A program made the position numbers and the translations under genes. The notes beneath the pieces were generated by a model. The model did not search any database. It was given only the letters and a program-made list of their open reading frames with translations, and was not told the DNA's origin. DNA of 64,000 nt from Peptococcaceae bacterium UBA6116 (GTDB taxonomy: Bacteria; Bacillota; Desulfitobacteriia; Desulfitobacteriales; Syntrophobotulaceae), in NCBI GenBank assembly GCA_002423425.1, contig DIWC01000018.1, positions 2,875 through 66,874 of the forward strand, written 5' to 3'. This document shows, one piece after another, positions 1 to 8,640 of this stretch. Each line of letters opens with the position of its first letter. Position 1 is the stretch's first letter.

Positions 1-152
1 CCCCACTTGGAGCAAGACCAAATAGAGGAACAATGGAGCTGCCCGTTCCGTTCCCGGGTTAGGTCGCTTGAGACTGCCGGTAACGGCAGTCCTAGATAGA
101 TGATCATCACCTCACAAGAGGAACAAAACTCGGCTTATAGGTTGACTTCGCT
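1..152 (+). ncRNA. rnpB: RNase P RNA, 3' part (class A)
   Basis: The first 150 bases match the 3' third of bacterial type A RNase P RNA as I know it. The segment has the GGAGCAAGACCAAATAG block, then CCCGGGTTAGGTCGCTTGAG, then CCTAGATAGATGATCATC, and ends with the conserved ACAA..CGGCTTATAG strand that closes the core helix. The RNA is the catalytic subunit that trims the 5' leader of tRNA precursors. Its 5' end lies outside the window, so the gene is partial here. It runs directly into a strong intrinsic terminator. Assignment is by recognition, not by a covariance search. Confidence 0.95.
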
Positions 153-158
153 TTCCCA

Positions 159-184
159 AAAACAGGTTCGTACCTGTTTTTTTT
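159..184 (+). terminator. Intrinsic terminator of rnpB
   Basis: A 9-bp stem (AAAACAGGT/ACCTGTTTT) around a TCGT loop runs into eight T residues. It ends rnpB. Because the stem is flanked by A on the left and T on the right, it can also end the convergent receiver-domain gene on the minus strand, whose stop codon lies in the T-run. Confidence 0.9.
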
Positions 185-566
185 ATTTACTTAAAATAGG
201 ATGTTTTTTTAAACAGTCTTCCACTAAATTGACCATCTCAAAGATATCAAAAGGTTTACTGATAAAAGCCTGATAGCTCTCCTTAGGGGGAAAATCCGTC
301 GAAGTTGGACTGGAGCCGGACATGAGAATCCTTGGTATTGTTCTAAATTTAGCAGTCACAGCCATTTTCTTAATGATTTCTTTGCCATTAACAACGGGTA
401 AACGGTAATCAACCAAAACAACGTCGGGAGGAGATCCTTCTTCAAGCTTCTGTAAACCGGAAAAACCGTCTTTAACGGCAACAATTTCATGCCCATTTCC
501 AGATAATACTTCTTGTAGGACAAAGCTGATACCCGGTTCATCCTCCATAATCAATATTTTGGCCAT
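183..566 (-). CDS. Single-domain response regulator (CheY-like)
   Basis: This 127-residue protein is only a receiver domain. The acidic pocket (E8, D9), the phospho-acceptor D53 in VVLVDYRLP, S83 and K104 in the SKP motif are all visible, so phosphorylation should work. No output domain follows; it probably signals by protein contact, as CheY or Spo0F do. It starts at an ATG behind a GAAGGAAG ribosome binding site. No histidine kinase is adjacent; the nearest is at 49.2 kb. The partner and pathway cannot be deduced from this window. Confidence 0.85.
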   Translation of the reverse strand: MAKILIMEDEPGISFVLQEVLSGNGHEIVAVKDGFSGLQKLEEGSPPDVVLVDYRLPVVNGKEIIKKMAVTAKFRTIPRILMSGSSPTSTDFPPKESYQAFISKPFDIFEMVNLVEDCLKKHPILSK

Positions 567-757
567 GCTAACGCCTTCCTTCGGATCTTCGATTTAGTTT
601 AAGTTTAGTATACAATAATCTTCTTTGAAGAATTGTCGGTAGGGGTCGAACGATTGAGGCTTTATTCCAACATTTTTTATAATTCAGTTAATATTTCGTC
701 TTTATATATCCGCCTAAACACGGATAATGGGAATAATAGAGATGCTTTGTCGCAAAA

Positions 758-1228
758 TTATAGGGAATACTCCTTATACTTGATCGCAATTATTTTGGTT
801 CTAAACCATTCAGTATGCAAATGTTCGTCAACATAATTATGCTGTAATATTTTTATTAATTCTTTATTCTGGCAGTTGTCAGAATTCAATCTTCGGAGCA
901 GGTCTTTATAGTCGTTCATCGCTTTTTGTTCAATTAAAATATTAACGGTTAAGGTATCTTCCAACCCGGTCAAAGAAACCAGTTCGCCTGCTGCCCGACC
1001 AATTAAAGGGGATAAAATATCACCGATAAGGCTTGGCTTACCACCAAGTTCTTTTATTTTTTCACCAATATTATCTACATGCTGCTGTTCGATAAAGGCG
1101 CTGCGTTCGAATACTAAACCGGGATATGTTTTTCTAAAAGTTTTACTTTGGGCATTATACAAATCAACTTGGTTAAGCTCCAGACTATAAAACCAGTTAA
1201 GCTTTGATATCAAATCTTTTTTATCCAT
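758..1228 (-). CDS. Ferritin-like diiron protein
   Basis: The 156-residue protein shows the ferritin-like four-helix pattern of metal ligands: E17, then E47-x2-H50, then E100, then E135-x2-H138. It begins MDKKDLISKLNWFYSLELNQ and has no signal peptide or membrane segment. Proteins of this type in anaerobes are often annotated as ferritin-like or demethoxyubiquinone-hydroxylase-like and may handle iron or peroxide. The substrate is unknown. It appears to be monocistronic. The family assignment rests on the ligand pattern; the role is inference. Confidence 0.7.
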   Translation of the reverse strand: MDKKDLISKLNWFYSLELNQVDLYNAQSKTFRKTYPGLVFERSAFIEQQHVDNIGEKIKELGGKPSLIGDILSPLIGRAAGELVSLTGLEDTLTVNILIEQKAMNDYKDLLRRLNSDNCQNKELIKILQHNYVDEHLHTEWFRTKIIAIKYKEYSL

Positions 1229-1394
1229 TGCTTTTATCCTTTCCTATTATCATATTTTATTATATGGAGAATTAAAATTATAATATCTGACAAAATATTC
1301 TAAGTAGGTGAACAAAAAAATAGAAAGGGATGAATTTTAGTTCTAAAGGAAAAATCATATATAAAATGCTTAAGTTTGGAATGAGGTGTGTTTT

Positions 1395-1847
1395 GTGATA
1401 TACCCGGTTCAGCCGATGGAACCTAGAACCAGCGAACAAATTCCCGTAGGCGAAGAATGGCTTGCCCAGGTGAAATAGGATGGTGTCCGGGTACTGACAT
1501 ACTATGACGGCAGCGAAGTCATAGCATTTGGGCCTGATGGGAAACCTTCATTTCATGAAGTCATGCGCAGGGATGGGATTAGGCGGCTGGAAAAGGTTGA
1601 GCTAACCAAGAAGTCGGTACCTATAACGTATATGATCTTTGACCTAATTTATTTTGAAGATAAATGGCTTGATCAGCTCGCGTTACAGGAGCGGATAAAG
1701 CTTTTAGAGAAGATAATTATTCCCCGCCCTAATATCCAGATAGTTACTTCCCACGATGATGGGGGAAGTTTATTTAAATCCGTTCAAAAGCATGGGATGG
1801 ACCGAGGGCAGGTCTTTAAGGCAACCAAGTATTTAAGCAATAGTTAA
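1395..1847 (+). pseudogene. ATP-dependent DNA ligase remnant with in-frame TAG
   Basis: Reading from GTG 1395 gives an N-terminus typical of LigD-type or small ATP-dependent ligases (YPVQPMEP...EEWLAQVK) ending at the nucleophilic lysine. A TAG at 1476-1478 then replaces the aromatic residue of the K-[YWF]-D-G motif. The frame continues correctly as DGVRVLTYYDG and keeps the IFDLIYFEDKWL segment (motif III). The expected EGIVAK motif is degenerate, and the reading ends at residue 150 where about 150 more residues of catalytic core and OB domain should follow. The gene is both interrupted and truncated, so it is most likely dead. A shorter product could begin only at ATG 1563, without the nucleophile. 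Confidence 0.75.
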
Positions 1848-1938
1848 TGTTCCGCCAGAGGAGTGCAAATACACCAAAGAATCCTGATAGCTATCAATTA
1901 GCTGATATGAAGAGACCGAGGAATTGGAGTGATTATTC

Positions 1939-2097
1939 TTGGAACTACTAGATATACAGGCATTTAATGCCCCTAATATTTTCAGTCTTGATCAAAAAAA
2001 CGAAATCCCCCTACCCGAAAGTAGGAGAAATTCAATAAGGATGGTTCAAGCAAACCCTTGTGCCATCTCTCTCGGCGAATGCCGAGAGGCTATATAA
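1939..2097 (+). pseudogene. N-terminal fragment resembling cyanophycin synthetase
   Basis: A TTG at 1939 behind GAGGAATTGGAGTG opens a 52-codon frame whose start, LELLDIQAFNAPNIFSL, resembles the beginning of CphA-type cyanophycin synthetases (K-I-L-x-I-x-x-x-x-GPN-I-Y-S). After about 25 residues the similarity fades and the frame stops. A complete CphA has about 870 residues, so at most a stub remains. The assignment is from memory of the family start and is tentative. Confidence 0.4.
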
Positions 2098-2143
2098 ATA
2101 TAAAGAAGTTTGTGAAAATATTAGAAAAGCTATAAGGTTAACA

Positions 2144-2176
2144 TAAAAGACCTCCCTTACGGGGGTCTTTTCTCAT
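2144..2176 (+). terminator. Intrinsic terminator
   Basis: The stem AAAAGACCTCCC/GGGGGTCTTTT with a TTAC loop is followed by a short T-rich tract. It closes the remnant region on the plus strand. No intact upstream gene that it would serve is visible, so it probably belonged to the decayed CphA-like gene. Confidence 0.7.
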
Positions 2177-2191
2177 ACCCAAAACCATTTA

Positions 2192-2423
2192 AGTAAGCTT
2201 TATTCTCTTGAAATCAATGTTGCTTCGCGCCTTACCTAACGAACGTCAAGGCAAAGTTGCGTTAAGCGAGCGCAGGTTCCGAGAGATCAGACGTGCCGTC
2301 GGTTCACTTGCAGTAAGCACAAGGGTTTGGCACGTCCTCGAAGGAATCAAGGGAGTAGCAACGGCGCCGGGTGAGTGTGGTAAGGCGCGAAGCAACATGA
2401 ACTTCTAAGAAGCAAAGCCTACT
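2192..2423. repeat. 230-bp palindromic element (MITE-like hairpin)
   Basis: Bases 2217-2236 are the exact reverse complement of 2379-2398 (20 bp, core GCTTCGCGCCTTACC). The match continues outward with mismatches to about 2192 and 2423, giving arms of about 45 bp. A second inverted pair, GACGTGCC/GGCACGTC, lies inside. The element is clearly more GC-rich than its flanks and could fold into one long branched hairpin. Its right end overlaps the stop codon of pyc, so it may also act as the 3' end of that transcript. No open frame in it looks genuine. Confidence 0.7.
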
Positions 2424-5400
2424 TCAACTTTATCAACAACTGCCCTGGCTTAACGGACTGTCCCTCGGAAACCAAAATTTGATCGATTTCACCATCGCTG
2501 GAAGCCAAAATATTCGTTTCCATTTTCATGGCTTCGATGACCAGCAGGCTTTGTTTAGCGGTTACTGTTTCTCCCTCTTTGACCAGGATCTTTGTGATAC
2601 TGCCGGTGATGGAAGAACCTATTTCTTTCGGGTTATTGGGATCGGCCATTGGTGTAATATTGACTTTTTCCTTTTCACCTAAGTTGCGGTCGAAGATTCT
2701 CATTTCCCGGCGATTGCCGTTAACTTCAAAGACAACCGTCTTATAGCCCTCTTCGTCAAGTTCACCGACTTCCACCAGTTTGACAATCATGATCTTTCCC
2801 TCATCGAGATCAATCTCGCTGGTTTCTCCCTCTTTAAGTCCGTAGAAAAAGACATGGCTTTCGAGGTTGTAAAGTTGTCCGTATTCCTTAAGGGATTGCA
2901 AATAATCGCTGTATACTTTCGGATAGAGAGCATAACTCAGGCAATTGCGCATATTAGGCTGTATATGATGATCTTCTCTTAAGACATTTTCTATCGATTC
3001 AAAGTCGATCGGTTCAAGTACTTCACCGGGCCGGCAGGTGATCGGTTTTTGCCCTTTGAGCACCATTTTCTGCAGATCCTCGGGGAATCCTCCTTCAGGC
3101 TGTCCCATCATCCCTTTGAAATAGTCCATGACGGAGTCCGGGAAAGTAAGATTCTTGCCCTTTTCCAAAAGGTTTTGGCTGGTAAGCCCATTTTGAACCA
3201 TGAAAATAGCTAAATCGCCTACGACTTTAGAAGTAGGTGTGACCTTGACAATATCCCCTAGGATCTGATTGACTTCCTTATACATTTCTTTAACTTCCCT
3301 GAACTTACGACCGAGACCAAAACTTTCTACCTGCGGTTTGAAGTTGGAATATTGTCCTCCGGGGATTTCATATTTGTATATTTCAACAGTACCGGATTTA
3401 AGATCCGATTCATATGGTTCATAGAAGTTTCTGGTCTCAGCCCAGTAGTCGCAGAGCTTCTGAATGTCCTCCAAGTTTATTCCTGTATCGTATTCGGTAT
3501 TGCCTAAAGCTGCGATTACTGAATTCAAAGCAGGTTGGCTTGTGAGCCCCGACATCGGGCTTAAGGCAGTATCGACTATATCTACTCCCTCCCTGGCTGC
3601 CACCAAAAGAGTGGCAACGCCATTACCGCTGGTATCGTGGGTGTGCAGGTGAATCGGAATAGAGATCTCTTGCTTGAGAGCTTTGATTAACTTCGAAGCG
3701 GCATAGGGTTTGAGAAGTCCGGCCATATCCTTGATGCCCAAAATATGCGCACCCATTTTTTCAATCTCTTTGGCCTTATGCACATAGTATTGCAGGGTAT
3801 ATTTGTCGCGCCGTTCATTGAGAATGTCTCCGGTATAGCAGACGCATACCTCAGCTACCTTACCGCTCTTCATCACTTCATCAAAAGCTATTTCCATACC
3901 TTTGAGCCAATTCAGGCTATCGAATATCCTGAAAATGTCAATACCTTGGCTGGCAGCTTCGCGGATAAAGGCACAGTTCAGGTTATCGGGGTAATTGGTA
4001 TAGCCGACGGCGTTTGATCCCCTGATAAGCATTTGAAAAGGAATGTTGGGAATCAGTTGTCTGAGTTCCTGGAGCCTGCGCCACGGGGACTCCCTTAAAA
4101 ACCTGTAGGCGACATCAAATGTTGCCCCGCCCCACATTTCAAGGGAAAAGAGATCTTTGGCCAAAACCGAAGTAGCTTCGGCAATTTTAATCATATCCTT
4201 GGTTCTGATCCGGGTTGCGAGCAGGGATTGATGTGCATCTCGCAGCGTGGTATCGGTGAGTAAAAGTTTGTTCTGCTGTTTGATCCAATCGACAAAGCCC
4301 TGAGCCCCTTCTTGCTGCAGGATTTGCCTGATCCCCTGGCGGTTTTCAGGGATTTCCACTTTCGGCACAGGAGCAATATTATAGTCTTTCTTGGTGTCTT
4401 TGACTTCATTGACGACCTTTTCACCGATATATTTTAAGATTTTGGTTTCGTAATCTTTGCGCGGTTTGATATCGAACAGCTCTGGTGTGTCGTCAATAAA
4501 ATGGGTATCGCATTCTCCGCTTAAGAACTTCTCGTGATTGAGGACATTGATCAAGAAGGCTTCATTAGTTTTAACCCCTTTGACATTCATTTCCTTGATG
4601 GAGCGGATAGCTTTCTTGGTGGCATTCTCAAAAGTTCTTGACCAGGAAATGATTTTTACCAACAAACTATCATAATAGGGGGATATAGTAGAGCCGGTAT
4701 AACCGTTACCGCCATCAAGCCTTATACCGCAGCCCGAGCTTGTTCGATAGACATCGATCTTGCCGGTATCAGGCATAAAATTGGACAAAGGGTCTTCCGT
4801 AGTTATCCGGCATTGGATCGAGTAGCCGCGCGGAACAATCGATTCCTGTGAGGGAATTCCGACTTCGGGAGAATCGAGAGCATAGCCTTGAGCGATAAGA
4901 AGCTGGCTTTGAACAATGTCAATGCCGGTAGTCATTTCGGTGATGGTATGCTCGACCTGGATACGGGGGTTCATTTCAATGAAGTAATAGTTGCCGCTCT
5001 TATCGACGAGGAATTCTGCAGTTCCGGCACTGACATAATTAACTGCTTTGGAAAGTTTGAGAGCATCACAGGAGAGACGGTTTCTCAATTCGGCAGCAAT
5101 TGAGAAGGCCGGAGTGAATTCCAAAATTTTCTGATGTCTTCGTTGGACAGAGCAGTCTCTTTCGTAAAGGTGAACAATATTGCCATACTTATCGGCCAGG
5201 ACTTGAACCTCGATATGTTTAGGCCTTTCCAAGTATTTTTCCATAAAAATATCATCAATGCCAAAAGCTTTTTTGGATTCATTTTTAGCATTTTGAAATT
5301 CACGGGCAATATCTTTTTCGCTGTAAACGACTCTCATTCCCCGGCCTCCGCCTCCGGCAGCCGCTTTAAGAATGACAGGGTAGCCGTGTGTTTCAGTGAA

Positions 5401-5853
5401 GTCTATGGCTTCTTGAACGGAAGTCATCGGTTTATCCACGCCGGGTATGGTTGGAACTCCTACGCTATGAGCCAATATCTTAGATTTGATTTTATCCCCG
5501 AGGTTTTCCAGGGTATGAACAGACGGACCGATAAATTCAATTCCCGCTTCGCAGCATTTTTTAGCGAACTCAGGATTTTCGGATAAAAAGCCATATCCGG
5601 GATGGATGGCATCAACACCTTTTCTCAAAGCCAGATCGATAATTTCCTCCATGCCTAAATATACTTCTATAGGTTTTTTTGTCCGGCCTATTAGATAGGA
5701 TTCATCTGATCTGGTTCGAAACAAGGAATATTTATCCTCTTCCGAATAAATAGCTACGGTCCTTATGCCAAGTTCTTTGCAGGCCCTGAATATCCTTATT
5801 GCAATTTCTCCGCGGTTGGCAACCAGCACTTTATTAAAATGTTTTACTTGCAT
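2419..5853 (-). CDS. pyc: Pyruvate carboxylase
   Basis: This biotin enzyme carboxylates pyruvate to oxaloacetate, the main anaplerotic step. All parts are present in order in 1144 residues. The biotin carboxylase domain (about 1-455) has the ATP-grasp KAAAGGGGRGMR loop and EMNPRIQVEHTITE. The carboxyltransferase domain (about 530-800) starts at TLRDAHQSLLATR. The PYC/OadA tail and a biotinyl domain follow, with the acceptor K1110 in EAMKMET. The start ATG follows AAAAGGAGATAAAC. The length is normal for single-chain Pyc. It is transcribed alone, against the flanking remnants, and its stop overlaps a palindromic element. Identification is secure. Confidence 0.98.
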   Translation of the reverse strand: MQVKHFNKVLVANRGEIAIRIFRACKELGIRTVAIYSEEDKYSLFRTRSDESYLIGRTKKPIEVYLGMEEIIDLALRKGVDAIHPGYGFLSENPEFAKKCCEAGIEFIGPSVHTLENLGDKIKSKILAHSVGVPTIPGVDKPMTSVQEAIDFTETHGYPVILKAAAGGGGRGMRVVYSEKDIAREFQNAKNESKKAFGIDDIFMEKYLERPKHIEVQVLADKYGNIVHLYERDCSVQRRHQKILEFTPAFSIAAELRNRLSCDALKLSKAVNYVSAGTAEFLVDKSGNYYFIEMNPRIQVEHTITEMTTGIDIVQSQLLIAQGYALDSPEVGIPSQESIVPRGYSIQCRITTEDPLSNFMPDTGKIDVYRTSSGCGIRLDGGNGYTGSTISPYYDSLLVKIISWSRTFENATKKAIRSIKEMNVKGVKTNEAFLINVLNHEKFLSGECDTHFIDDTPELFDIKPRKDYETKILKYIGEKVVNEVKDTKKDYNIAPVPKVEIPENRQGIRQILQQEGAQGFVDWIKQQNKLLLTDTTLRDAHQSLLATRIRTKDMIKIAEATSVLAKDLFSLEMWGGATFDVAYRFLRESPWRRLQELRQLIPNIPFQMLIRGSNAVGYTNYPDNLNCAFIREAASQGIDIFRIFDSLNWLKGMEIAFDEVMKSGKVAEVCVCYTGDILNERRDKYTLQYYVHKAKEIEKMGAHILGIKDMAGLLKPYAASKLIKALKQEISIPIHLHTHDTSGNGVATLLVAAREGVDIVDTALSPMSGLTSQPALNSVIAALGNTEYDTGINLEDIQKLCDYWAETRNFYEPYESDLKSGTVEIYKYEIPGGQYSNFKPQVESFGLGRKFREVKEMYKEVNQILGDIVKVTPTSKVVGDLAIFMVQNGLTSQNLLEKGKNLTFPDSVMDYFKGMMGQPEGGFPEDLQKMVLKGQKPITCRPGEVLEPIDFESIENVLREDHHIQPNMRNCLSYALYPKVYSDYLQSLKEYGQLYNLESHVFFYGLKEGETSEIDLDEGKIMIVKLVEVGELDEEGYKTVVFEVNGNRREMRIFDRNLGEKEKVNITPMADPNNPKEIGSSITGSITKILVKEGETVTAKQSLLVIEAMKMETNILASSDGEIDQILVSEGQSVKPGQLLIKLK

Positions 5854-5966
5854 GTTTATCTCCTTTTCCGAAGGCCTTTATTTTCCTGTAAAGATTTTCT
5901 GCAATTTATTATTATTATAATCCCAAAACGGTACTAATAAGAATAGGTCAACCGAATTTATACCTG

Positions 5967-5982
5967 ATACATAATTATGTAT
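5967..5982. promoter_or_regulatory. Perfect 16-bp palindrome upstream of pyc
   Basis: ATACATAATTATGTAT is its own reverse complement and lies about 115 bases upstream of the pyc start. It could be an operator for a dimeric regulator. No regulator gene is adjacent and AT-rich palindromes can arise by chance, so the role is only suggested. Confidence 0.35.
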
Positions 5983-6098
5983 TTCCACTTCCATTGACAT
6001 TAACATAACTGCTTTACGATTTCCTGAATCCGTGATAAGTATATAATCTTAAGAAATAATCCTGCTCTTTGCAGGCTTTAAATGCAATTCATCCGGGA

Positions 6099-6241
6099 AT
6101 GTCTGCGGGGCACAATACCACTCTTCGGCAATTGCGCCCTCCTTGGCGCAAAAAGCCGCGCTTCACAATCCGTGCCCCGCTCGCCGTGGTACTGTGGCCC
6201 CACAGACTGATTGCAGGATTGTTGGTGCAATCCTGCAATCT
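6099..6241. repeat. GC-rich island of nested inverted repeats
   Basis: The region between pyc and the 3D-domain gene holds several hairpins. Bases 6099-6119 pair almost perfectly with 6187-6208 (GTCTGcGGGGC.../...GTACTGTGGCCCCACAGAC). Inside is a perfect TTGCGCC/GGCGCAA hairpin near 6133-6152. Just outside, about 6210-6241, is a 13-bp perfect hairpin (GATTGCAGGATTG/CAATCCTGCAATC). Further out, TTCCTGAATCCGT near 6022 is repeated inverted near 6440, bracketing about 420 bp. This may be a small mobile element or a structured RNA. No convincing protein is encoded. Confidence 0.55.
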
Positions 6242-6393
6242 TCACAGGGAATGAACCGTGATAGATATTTTTCCCTCCCCGGGGTGATTCACTCTCCCCT
6301 TTTTGCTGGGCCAGACCATTAAAACGCTGGCGCAGCGTAGGACCGGAAGGAACTTGTTTAACATCTAAGGCAAGGCTAAAGAAAGGATCTTCA

Positions 6394-6567
6394 CGAAGCA
6401 GATTTGATTTTAGGAAGAGTTATTTCATTACGGATTCAGGAATAGAAGTATCATGCAAAACCTGTAAATATGGAGAGGATCGCTTCGAAAAAGTAAAAAT
6501 AAGTGATAAATGTCATGAATGCTATGAAAATCCTTTTTTCAAGTGGGAACTTAAAGAGGAAAAATAA
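6394..6567 (+). pseudogene. Headless zinc-ribbon-like fragment
   Basis: A frame ending at 6567 reads ...VSCKTCKYGEDRFEK...SDKCHECYENPFF..., with two CxxC pairs about 20 residues apart, the usual layout of a small zinc ribbon. No ATG, GTG or TTG with a ribosome binding site precedes it in frame, and it directly follows the folded island. It is probably the 3' end of a lost gene. I do not recognise the family. Confidence 0.3.
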
Positions 6568-6695
6568 ACAATTATTTTAAGTATCAGTTAATTACCCGAA
6601 GAAAACAGAATTACTTAGGAATCTAGATCATATGACTTAATAAGGGCCAAAGTTAAAAACCTAATTAGTTCTATAAACTTTCGGGAGGAAGCTTA

Positions 6696-7133
6696 GTGAA
6701 AAAAAAGATTATTTCCATAATATTTTCATCCTTATTATTGGCTTCAAATCTAACCCCTATTGTAACTCTGATATTTCCGGATTCTAAGGATATAGTACTT
6801 TTACATGAACCCCTTCATAGAACCGTAGACCTTGAACAAAGTAGAGGATCCGAAACAAGACAAAAAATTATTATAGTTCAGGCTACTGCTTATACTTACA
6901 TGGGGAGTAAAACAATAACAGGGACTGAGCCTAAAAATGGGACAATTGCAGTTGATCCGAATGTAATACCTTTAGGATCTAAAATATATGTTCCTGGATA
7001 CGGATGGGGCATCGCTGAGGATACAGGAAAGTCCATAAAGGGTTACATAATAGATGTTTATATGGATTCCCGAAAGTCTGCTATAGAGTGGGGAAGAAAG
7101 AAGGAAGTTCAGATTCAGGTAATAGAACCATAA
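6696..7133 (+). CDS. 3D-domain protein (putative cell-wall lytic enzyme)
   Basis: The 145-residue protein has an N-terminal hydrophobic signal or anchor (about residues 4-26) and a C-terminal 3D domain: TAYTYMG, IAVDPNVIPLG, AEDTG, IKGYIIDVYM. The three conserved aspartates are present. The fold is shared with MltA-type and Sps/YabE-type lytic transglycosylase domains, so it probably trims peptidoglycan outside the membrane. It starts at GTG 6696, placed by the strong GGGAGGAAG site 8 bases upstream. It stands alone between decayed genes. The enzymatic activity is inferred from the family. Confidence 0.8.
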   Translation: MKKKIISIIFSSLLLASNLTPIVTLIFPDSKDIVLLHEPLHRTVDLEQSRGSETRQKIIIVQATAYTYMGSKTITGTEPKNGTIAVDPNVIPLGSKIYVPGYGWGIAEDTGKSIKGYIIDVYMDSRKSAIEWGRKKEVQIQVIEP

Positions 7134-7156
7134 AGAGGGTTGAAATGAAAGATTAC

Positions 7157-7384
7157 TTAAGTTGAAAGATAATTATCATGGATTATCAGAGAGCAGACCA
7201 GTGACGCAATTAAGTTGCAGTTGCGTAAGTCAATCGTAAACAGCTCCTGAATTCTTTTGATTCGGTATAAAACAGTGTTTCTATGAACAAACAGAGCTTT
7301 TGCCACTTCATTAATATTCTGATTATATTGCGAATAATCAAGGCTTAAAGAATATTTGCAAAGATGATTGTTAAATAAATCACA
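7157..7384 (-). pseudogene. C-terminal fragment of a PucR/CdaR-type regulator
   Basis: Read on the minus strand, the region gives ...YSQYNQNINEVAKALFVHRNTVLYRIKRIQEL... and a stop at 7157. This is the C-terminal helix-turn-helix of PucR/CdaR-family activators (N-x-x-x-A-x-x-L-x-x-H-x-N-T-V-x-Y-R). Only about 75 codons remain of a gene usually 350-550 codons long. Its upstream edge runs into the ribosome binding site of the divergent SDR fragment, so the loss of the rest was a deletion. Confidence 0.7.
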
Positions 7385-7404
7385 AGCGAAAGGAGGAGAC
7401 CGTT

Positions 7405-7731
7405 ATGGGAAAATTTGATGAGAAAATTGCTATTGTAACAGGCTCTACTTCAGGCATGGGTAAAGCTTCAGCAAAGTTATTTGCAAAAGAAGGGGCAAAA
7501 GTTGTCGTCGTCGGCCGTGGACATGAAGCAAGTTTACAATGGGGTAAGAAAGTAGTAGAAGAAATTCTTGCCGAGGGTGGAGAAGCTGTTTTGATTGCTG
7601 CTGATGCGACGAAAGAAGAAGATGTTAAACAGTTAATTGAAAAAACAATTGAAACGTATGGAAAAATTGATGTGCTTTATAATGTTGCAGGCGGTGGAAA
7701 CTCTGCACCTTTATTCAAAAGATGGTTTTAA
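7405..7731 (+). pseudogene. Truncated short-chain dehydrogenase (SDR), N-terminal half
   Basis: The start is excellent (AAAGGAGGAGACC before ATG) and the first 98 residues are a standard SDR Rossmann half. They contain the cofactor loop TGSTSGMGKA, the DAT segment near residue 72, and NVAGG in place of the usual NNAG motif. The frame then shifts and stops at residue 108. The catalytic Ser and YxxxK are absent; a working SDR has about 250 residues. It cannot be an active dehydrogenase. Confidence 0.85.
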
Positions 7732-7801
7732 AAGGGCCTATTCTATCGCTTAAACAGTGTCGAAAACGATGTGTAATTTTATAAGAGGGGGAATAGATAA
7801 T

Positions 7802-8640
7802 ATGTCATTCGAAAACCTGTTCAAACCGATGAATACGGGGGCACCATTGAAGGCCGCATGAAGTCCCCTCTGGAATGCATCAAGGCGATCAAAACCAAAG
7901 CCGGTGATGATTTCCCGATTATCGTCCGTATCTCCGGCGACGAACCCGATCCCTACAGCCGGACCCTCACGGAAACCTTCTATATTGTCCATATGCTGGA
8001 AAAAGCCCGCGTAGCTGCGATCGAAGTATCCGGCGGCAGCTGCCCGGCAAACGGCTGGCACGTCGTTCCCGTCAACGGTCTACCAATGGCCATTAATGCT
8101 GATTATGCCGAAGCGATTAAAAAGAAAACCAAGCTCCCGGTCCTGGTTGTCGGCAATATCAGAACTCCGGAAATGGGCGAATACCTGCTCGAACCCGGCG
8201 TGGCCGATATTATGACCTGCTGCGGCTGCGTTGGCTGCGAAGTTACTGAATACCTCGCCGGCCGTTTCATCCGTCCCTTTACCAAAGGCCGTACTGCTGT
8301 TACCGTTGTTGAAATGCTGGAAAGTCTGGCTACAGGCCTCGACTTCGGCACCATGGCTCACCATGCTGACTTGCCTGGTGAGTACGGCGTCAATGTTTAC
8401 CTCAATAGCAAAGTCAAGGAAATCACCAACGATGGTCTGGTACTTGATGTGAACGGAAAAGAAGAAGTCCTGACGGGAATGAATAACATCATCCTCGCGA
8501 TGGGATCCAAACCGTACGATACCCTTAGCGTAAAGCTGAAAGAAATCGTACCCGAAGTCTATGTCATCGGCGACGCCAAGGAAGCGCGTACCGCAATGGA
8601 AGCCACCCATATGGGCACTGACGTTGGCAGGCTGGTTTGA
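7802..8640 (+). pseudogene. Internally deleted NADH:flavin oxidoreductase (enoate reductase family)
   Basis: ATG 7802 (after GAGGGGGAATAG) begins MSFENLFKPMN, the usual start of old-yellow/2-enoate reductase enzymes. It then jumps, out of frame, to DEYGGTIEGRMKSPLECIKAIK, which normally lies about 200 residues later. The longer frame runs to 8640 through the rest of the barrel, reaches GVADIMTCCGC, and jumps again to the C-terminal FAD/NAD domain (VTVVEMLESL...YVIGDAKEARTAMEATH). The [4Fe-4S] cysteine cluster region and the FAD-binding glycine motif are missing. The full family length is about 640-670 residues; about 280 remain. Codons are GC-richer than in the neighbours, which suggests an acquired gene. 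Confidence 0.8.

Noticed and set aside
2208..2408. 66-codon frame inside the palindromic element
   Set aside because: It lies entirely within the inverted-repeat element, has no ribosome binding site and no recognisable family, so it is explained by the GC-rich hairpin.
6069..6254. 61-codon frame across the folded island
   Set aside because: The codons follow the hairpin arms, and there is no start signal.
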